Source: Chlamydomonas sphaeroides
Taxonomy: Eukaryota > Chlorophyta > Chlorophyceae > Chlamydomonadales > Chlamydomonadaceae
NCBI GenBank assembly: GCA_001662425.1
Contig: BDDC01001457.1
Location: 1 to 25,923 of the forward strand
Direction: 5' to 3'
Length of the DNA: 25,923 nt
Shown: piece by piece, positions 20,997 through 25,923 of the stretch
Position numbering within the stretch: the stretch's first letter is position 1
How the letters are laid out: each line of letters starts with the position of its first letter
Position numbers and translations under genes: made by a program
The notes under the pieces: generated by a model
What the model was told of the DNA's origin: nothing
The model's input: only the letters and a program-made list of their open reading frames with translations
Database searches by the model: none

Positions 20997-23031
20997 CTAC
21001 CGCTCATTAGACAACACGCCGCCGTACACCGGGGGCACTGTCGATGCTGCAGGCTGCGGCTGTGGCGACGGCCGCGGGCTGGGCAGCGGCAGCGCCGGTG
21101 ATGGCGACGGCTGGCTCCTTGGGAACGGAGGCAAAAGCCACGGCGACGGTAGCGGCGGTGACGTCTGGCCGGCCGGCGACGGTAGCGGCGGTGACGTCTG
21201 GCCAGCCGGCGCCGGCACTGCCACCGGCAGCGGCGGTGGCGTCTGGCCGGCCGGCGCCGGCACTGCCACCGGCAGCGGCGGTGGCGTCTGGCCGGCCGGC
21301 GCCGGCACTCCAACCGCCAGCGGCGCAGGCGGCGCCGGCGCCGTCGGCATGCTGATGTTCATCGGCGGCGAGGGCGACGGCGGCGGCAGCGACACGGCCT
21401 GCAGCCGCTGCAGCAGCGATGTCACCTCGCCGCCGCCGACCACGGCCTGCACCGAGGACGACAGCTGCCGCTCCAGCGTCGCCTGCTCCGTCAACAGAGA
21501 GCCCTGGACCGCCGCCACCAGACCGCTGCTTGCTGCCGGCAAGTCCACGCGAAACTCAAACACGAGCCAGGCGCTCGTCACACCCCCGACCGTGACCAGC
21601 TCGCGACGATCGGCGGAAGACGCAAAACCCTCCTCCGACGTTCCGGCACGCAGCAAGCGGCGGCCGGTCGAGCCGGTTGCGGGGGCGGGGGGCGACGGCC
21701 GCCGCGCCGCCGTGCCGGTGACCGCCGCGGGAGGCGGCGCGACGCACGAGACGGCGAGCTGCGTGACCGTGGCAACGGCGTTGGGGGCGCCAAGCTCGCG
21801 AAGGGAGGCGACCAGGCCGGACTCGAGCTGTGAGCGGAGAGCGGCGCGCTGCGGGGAGTTAGGCGAGGGGCCCAAGCCAGCTTGGCAGGCGTCCGTAGAG
21901 CCGTCTGTCGATTGTAGCGCCGTGGTGGGTGTCGCCGCTGACCATCGCACCTGTCACGGACGAGACGGGCCAGGAGGGGCGGGGTGAGGGGCGGTTGGGG
22001 GTGGAGCGTTCTGGCGCCGGCCGCATGCGGCGCGAATGCTGCTGCCGGTGCTGGTTGTTGATGGGTACGGGTGGAGGAGCGGGCAGAGGCACGGTCCATG
22101 GGCATGGCCGAAGGCAGCCGATGCCCGGTGCGGAAGGCGTCAGGAGCAATGGGGGTGCCAGCCGAGGGCATGGCACGAAGCCCAGGGTACGGCACGCGGC
22201 TCACCGCTACGGTGGCGCCGAAGCCCAGCGCGGCCGGCTCCATGGAGCCGCCGCTGGCGCCTGCAGGGCGCACCTCGGAGGAGCCCTGCGGAGGGAGGCG
22301 GCGGCGTGGGGGGCTTGTCAGGGAGGAAAAGAGAGGCGGTGGGAGGACGCAGCAGGGGCCGGTGGTCAGGGCAAAGGGCGGCTGGGCAGGGCTTGGCCGG
22401 GAGAGCGCGTGTAGGGGTGGCGTGGGATGGGGAGGGAGGGGTGCGCTACGCTGTGGCTGAGGAGCGGGCGGGGGTAGATGCTAGCGTATGGCCGAGATGG
22501 CAGCGGAGTTTAGCAGGTGGGCGCATTGCGTGTCGGCTGCTCACCGCCTTTGATACGCCGCAGTCGAGGCTTGTGCAGATGGGGACGAGGACAACGACTA
22601 GCGTCGCTAGGAACAGCAGCACGCCGACGAGGGCCAGGCCGTAACCTCCGCAGCGTCTCCGGCGGGGCCCCTGCGAAGCCAAGGCGAGGAGGGAATGGGA
22701 GGCTAAGTTGGGACGAGGGCTGCGGGCGTGGAGGCGTTGCGTTGATGCTGGGGAGGGCGTGAGACTCGTGGTAACACCGCGGGAGGGCGTGGGTAATGGG
22801 AGGGAAGACACGACCTACCGTGGCCACAGCCGCCTCCTTCGGTTGGTCTCCATCAGGTTCTGCCTCGCGCCAGCTCCATACAAGCGATCCGATCCGGTTG
22901 AGGCCGCGCTCCAAGCTAGCGCGCATAGACGAGCCAACATGATGCCGATGCGCGTCCTCCCGGCCGCTGCTGTTGGGCGAGAACTTATCCACCTGGTTGT
23001 CCTCGGGGATGCTGCATAGCATTGCACTCAT
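20997..23031 (-). CDS. Gene A: type II membrane protein with SEA-like and SP-rich parts
   Basis: Model: complement(join(20997..21950,22205..22285,22545..22670,22819..23031)), 457 residues. All three introns are phase 0 with GT donors (gtaggt, gtgagc, gtgagc) and pyrimidine-rich acceptors. Start: ATG at 23031 in good context; the frame is open upstream to another ATG at 23289, but that part is AT-richer and looks like 5' UTR. A cytosolic N-terminus of about 75 residues ends in RRRR. The span is about 81-102 (YGLALVGVLLFLATLVVVLV). The ectodomain (114-327) has two alpha/beta halves homologous to gene C and one Cys pair candidate. From 328 to the end the chain is Pro-rich (PPPSPSPP, then repeats VPAPAGQTPPPLPVA), typical of algal wall glycoproteins. 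The neighbours C and D are apparent relatives. A wall-anchored surface protein is the likeliest role, by inference. Confidence 0.72.
21142..21330. repeat. 33- and 45-base coding minisatellite in gene A
   Basis: Two copies of a 33-base unit (about 21142-21207, coding PSPAGQTSPPL on the minus strand) run into three copies of a related 45-base unit (about 21208-21330, coding VPAPAGQTPPPLPVA). Unit lengths are multiples of three, so gain or loss of units keeps the frame. Confidence 0.85.
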
Positions 23032-23402
23032 GCTTGAGCGGCCCCCAGCGTCTGCGCGGAAGCGCCTTGATGATGGAAAGAGCGAGAGGAGCTGCAATTT
23101 ATTGGAATGTAGTTTCACGTATTGTCTTGATAAGGAATGCCCGAGCTGAGTGTTGCTTGCCTCGATAAATCTGCCGATGTGACTCGCCGCGAAGGTGGTC
23201 CGGATCCGTACGGGCTTCGGCTTAGTTCGGCAGCTTGGACTGTATGCAGCTCGAATGTCCTGCATTGAAACGATTGGTACCCGCTGCATCTTTGTATCTT
23301 GTTTGAGCAGCTCCCGGTCGTCGTGCTAGCAGCGACGAACTGCCAGGTCTCCGGAGCTAGGCCTGCAATGAGGCGAGCAGCAGTCAAAGGGCATAATCGG
23401 AC

Positions 23403-23605
23403 TTAGCAGTGGGAATCAAAGCCTAGGTGACACGGGCGAAGCAAAGGAGCGAAAGGATGTGCGAGGCAGCTGCGCCTGCCAGCTGCCACCATCCCCACCT
23501 GCAGCCGTGTTAGCAGCCACAGTGGCGTTAGAAGCTCACCCACAAGCCATTCTGCGCATTGGGGGTCCCTAAGGCCCGAGCGACGGCCTCGCAGGTCACG
23601 ACATC
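23403..23605 (-). CDS. Candidate gene H, 3' exons only
   Basis: Two minus-strand exons fit together: 23605-23540 (acceptor gggcag, donor gtgagc, 22 codons, TCEAVARALGTPNA core) and 23498-23403 (acceptor ggctgcag, stop TAA), both phase 0. The upstream part is unresolved: a hydrophobic stretch FAVLLSSCLPLATRS near 23840-23890 could be a signal peptide, but no ATG could be placed before it. The first exon faintly recalls the helix of the A/C ectodomain. It could be a small gene, a decayed family member or chance splice sites. Confidence 0.25.
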
Positions 23606-24789
23606 CTGCCCATGCCTCCGTCCGGTTAAGGCAGTAACTCGGGGTCAACGGGCTGCCGCTCCGCCAAGAGGTCGCGGCAGCGCCTGCGGCCTTAATCCTG
23701 CTGCAGTACCGCGGCGGCATGATCTGTTGTGCCCCCGAGCCCCATGGGACCGTGCCGGCGCCCCACCCCGAGGCCGCGGGCGCGCCGCCGTGCGCTCCCG
23801 CGTGTCGGCATCTGCCCGAGGCGCTTGCGCGTCCTCGGTGCTGCGCGTGGCCAGGGGCAGGCACGATGAGAGCAGGACGGCAAAAGTATAGAACCTAGCG
23901 TAGCCCCAACAGCCCCCAACGTCGCCCCACGCGGACCTTCTATCCCCTTGGCCTGCCCACGAAGTGCCGCCCAGCAGAAGGTTCGCACGCAATCAGCCGG
24001 TACCGGACTACCGGTGCGCTGGCAGGGTCTCGCCACAGCCCGCCAATCATAACGGCACGTTCGGATGCAGCCTATGACTCGGCGCTACGCACCTACGCTC
24101 CTTCCTAAAACCGCTCCCGGGGCTGTGCAGGCCCCACCCGCCCGCTCCCTGGGTGCACACCCGCCAGCGCGCCCTCGAGAGTCGCCATCTGCTGTCGCAA
24201 GAAGTGCGCTCGGCCGCGGCTAGGCCTCCGCCCTCATGCGGCAGTGCGGTTCTGGGGATGGCGGCATGCAGCATGCAGCATGCAGCGGCGGCGGCCGGGC
24301 GCGGGGCGGCGGCGGCGCCTGCTGCCAGGCGGCCGGCGGCGGCGCGGTGCGTGCAGCGCCATGCACGCAGCAAGTGCTCTGCCGCCGTGGCGACTAGCGT
24401 TGACAGGCAACGCTGGAGCGTATGCAGGGGCAGGATGCGGAGCCGTCGGCGTGGCTTTTAGTGGAATAACAATGAATGGGGATATAGCCGTCGGCGTGGC
24501 TCTGCAAGTGTGGCAACCTCGAGCTGCGAGTGGCTCTCTAGTCGTTGGGGCACGTCTTACACACAAGCAACGGCCTGCGCAATGCACGCAGCAGCCGCGG
24601 TGCCGGCATGGATGTTGGATGCTCGTGTGCCCCTGCTGGTCCACACGCACGCCCCATTCGACGACTCTAGGGTGCGCCTAGCACCAGTGCCAAGCCTCAG
24701 CCTGCCAATCTGCAATGCCGGTATGCTGATGTCATGATGTGCATGAAGCCGTCATGTTGAATGTCGAACTTCGCTATGGCACAAGACCT
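23606..24789. other. Intergenic region between A/H and D
   Basis: No firm gene was found. The stretch contains a GCATGCA-type repeat (about 24265-24285), a GC-rich Ala-like run (24285-24360), and a 15-base direct repeat gccgtcggcgtggct at 24442 and 24487. A hydrophobic minus-strand open stretch near 23840-23890 is discussed with candidate gene H. Confidence 0.4.
24442..24501. repeat. 15-base direct repeat
   Basis: The word gccgtcggcgtggct occurs at 24442-24456 and again at 24487-24501, separated by 30 AT-richer bases. It may be a duplication footprint, but no element was recognised between or around the copies. Confidence 0.7.
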
Positions 24790-25040
24790 AACCGCCATCT
24801 CACCAGCGCACGCCCGAAGCGCGGGCGTCGATCGCCCACGCCACCCACGCTATCCCGCTATTCATCCTATCTACTTGAGCCGCTCACATGCCGCAGCAAC
24901 CAGCACTTGGCCGCAGCTGCTTTGTCACGTATACGCACACATTGTTTTGCACGCCTGCAACAATCCATGTACGTCAAGAACGCCCCAGATAGAGGTGCCG
25001 CGCAGCCCTGAAGGCCGCATGCATGCAAGCGCATGATCAG
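24790..25040 (-). repeat. Conserved 3' flank, copy 2 (after gene D)
   Basis: This is the counterpart of 20735-20990. It shares ctacttgagccgctc, the gccgcagctgc/tgtcac/tata/gcacaca block and the ggccgca block in the same order. The distance from the last block to the stop codon is about 90 bases here and about 50 in gene A. Confidence 0.7.
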
Positions 25041-25104
25041 CGCTATGGCTCTAAGCTATTCGCCCAGGTATAGGTCGGTCCGAGCTGTCAACAGCGAGAG
25101 CCAG

Positions 25105-25923
25105 CTACGACTGCGCAACCGATGGCAAGCCGCTATCAGCCGGCAACGGCGCCGGAACCGGCGTCTGCACTACTGGCGAGGGCGCCCGGCTGCCTGGCGA
25201 TGGCACTGGCGCCGGCGATGGCGTGGGCGATGGGGATGGCACTGGCGATGGGACTGGCGATGGGACCGGCGATGGGACTGGCGAAGGCACAGGGGACGGC
25301 GCCGGCGATGGAAACGGCACCGGCGATATAAACGGCACCGGCGATGGGGATGGCACCGGCGATGGGGACGGCGCCGGCGATTGGGACGGCACCGGTGATG
25401 GGGACGGCGCCGGCGATGTGGCTGGGGATGGAACTGGCGATGGGACCGGCGATCCCAGGGGCGAAGGCGCTGGTGATGGCACCGACGTTGCAAGCGGCGT
25501 TGGTACGGGCGATGGGACCGGCGATGGCACGGGCGATGGCACGGGCGAGGGCAACGGCGACGGCGACGGAGATGGGACCGGCGAAGGCACCGGCGAAGGT
25601 GCTTGCACCGGGACCGGCGAAGGCGCTATCGAAGGAGCTGGCGCTGGGACAGGCGAAGGCACCGGCGCTGGCGCTGGCGAAGGCATCGGCGATGGGACCG
25701 GCGAAGGCACCGGCGATGGGACTGGCGAAGGCGCCGGCGAAGGAACCAGCGAAGCTGTCGGCGATGGCACCGGCGCTGGCGACGGCGATGGGGCCGCCGC
25801 TGGTGCTGGCGCTGGCACTGGCGAGGGCATCGGCGCTGGCGATGGCGATGGGTCTGGCGACGGCGACTGGCCGGTCGGCGAGGGCACCGGCGCTGGCGCT
25901 GGCGATGGCGATGGGGCCGGCGA
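25105..25923 (-). CDS. Gene D: proline-rich (SP/AP/VP) glycoprotein C-terminus, partial
   Basis: An open minus-strand frame runs in from the right edge to a TAG at 25105-25107, at least 271 residues visible. Almost every second residue is Pro, in SP, AP and VP dipeptides, ending with a less repetitive tail (TPVPAPLPADSGLPSVAQS). This is the pattern of Hyp-rich wall glycoproteins of green algae, where such Ser/Ala/Val-Pro runs become extended glycosylated rods. No folded domain is visible because the gene is cut by the window. The matching 3' flank with gene A suggests D is a third member of the A/C family, with an SEA-like domain and a membrane span expected beyond the edge. No intron is apparent in the visible part. 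Confidence 0.65.
   Translation of the reverse strand, partial: SPAPSPSPAPAPVPSPTGQSPSPDPSPSPAPMPSPVPAPAPAAAPSPSPAPVPSPTASLVPSPAPSPVPSPVPSPVPSPMPSPAPAPVPSPVPAPAPSIAPSPVPVQAPSPVPSPVPSPSPSPLPSPVPSPVPSPVPSPVPTPLATSVPSPAPSPLGSPVPSPVPSPATSPAPSPSPVPSQSPAPSPSPVPSPSPVPFISPVPFPSPAPSPVPSPVPSPVPSPVPSPVPSPSPTPSPAPVPSPGSRAPSPVVQTPVPAPLPADSGLPSVAQS
25190..25923. repeat. GGCGATGGGACC-type hexamer/dodecamer array
   Basis: An imperfect array of six-base units (ggcgat, gggacc, ggcacc, ggcgaa) fills at least 730 bases to the window edge. The period of six equals two codons, one always coding Pro on the minus strand. Substitutions are mostly at positions that swap Ser, Ala and Val or are silent. Confidence 0.88.

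Noticed and set aside
25033..25398. Plus-strand Arg/Trp-rich open frame over the repeat array
   Set aside because: A low-complexity product of the hexamer array; the minus-strand X-Pro reading is longer, reaches the edge and matches a known protein class.

Overview
The window is GC-rich nuclear DNA of a green alga, most likely a core chlorophyte. The evidence is a plant-type kinesin-5 split by many short introns, secreted or membrane proteins with serine/proline (hydroxyproline-rich glycoprotein, HRGP) tails, strong GC third-base bias in exons, and abundant micro- and minisatellites. There is no sign of organellar, bacterial or viral sequence. All gene models were assembled by hand from splice sites, reading-frame phase and protein-like composition. 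No alignment or transcript was available.

Layout. G (+, 632-2982, 5' end uncertain): unrecognised acidic, Ala/Glu-rich protein. E (-, 5651-4501): two-exon type I membrane protein with signal peptide, one membrane span and a long cytosolic tail. F (-, 11146-8174): ten-exon secreted protein with a probable beta-trefoil (ricin-B-like) region and an SPPPKPR-repeat tail. Kinesin-5 (+, 12455-17893): thirteen exons, 1104 residues, the one confident ortholog; it is divergent from F across a 1.3 kb gap. C (-, 20459-18721) and A (-, 23031-20997): paralogous type II membrane proteins with the same exon plan, a short cytosolic N-terminus, one span and a two-half alpha/beta ectodomain; A adds a long proline-rich tail. 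D (-, from beyond the right edge to 25105): SP/AP/VP repeat C-terminus whose 3' flank matches that of A. H (-, 23605-23403) is a weak gene candidate between A and D.

The genes do not form one pathway. Kinesin-5 is a mitotic spindle motor. E, F, C, A and D all look like cell-surface or extracellular-matrix proteins, and the right third looks like a locally duplicated cluster of one surface-protein family. The most interesting points are that A/C/(D) family, the matching 3' flanks of A and D, two introns with the same non-canonical GCGAGT donor, and the lectin-plus-HRGP architecture of F. No rRNA, tRNA, CRISPR array or complete transposon was recognised.
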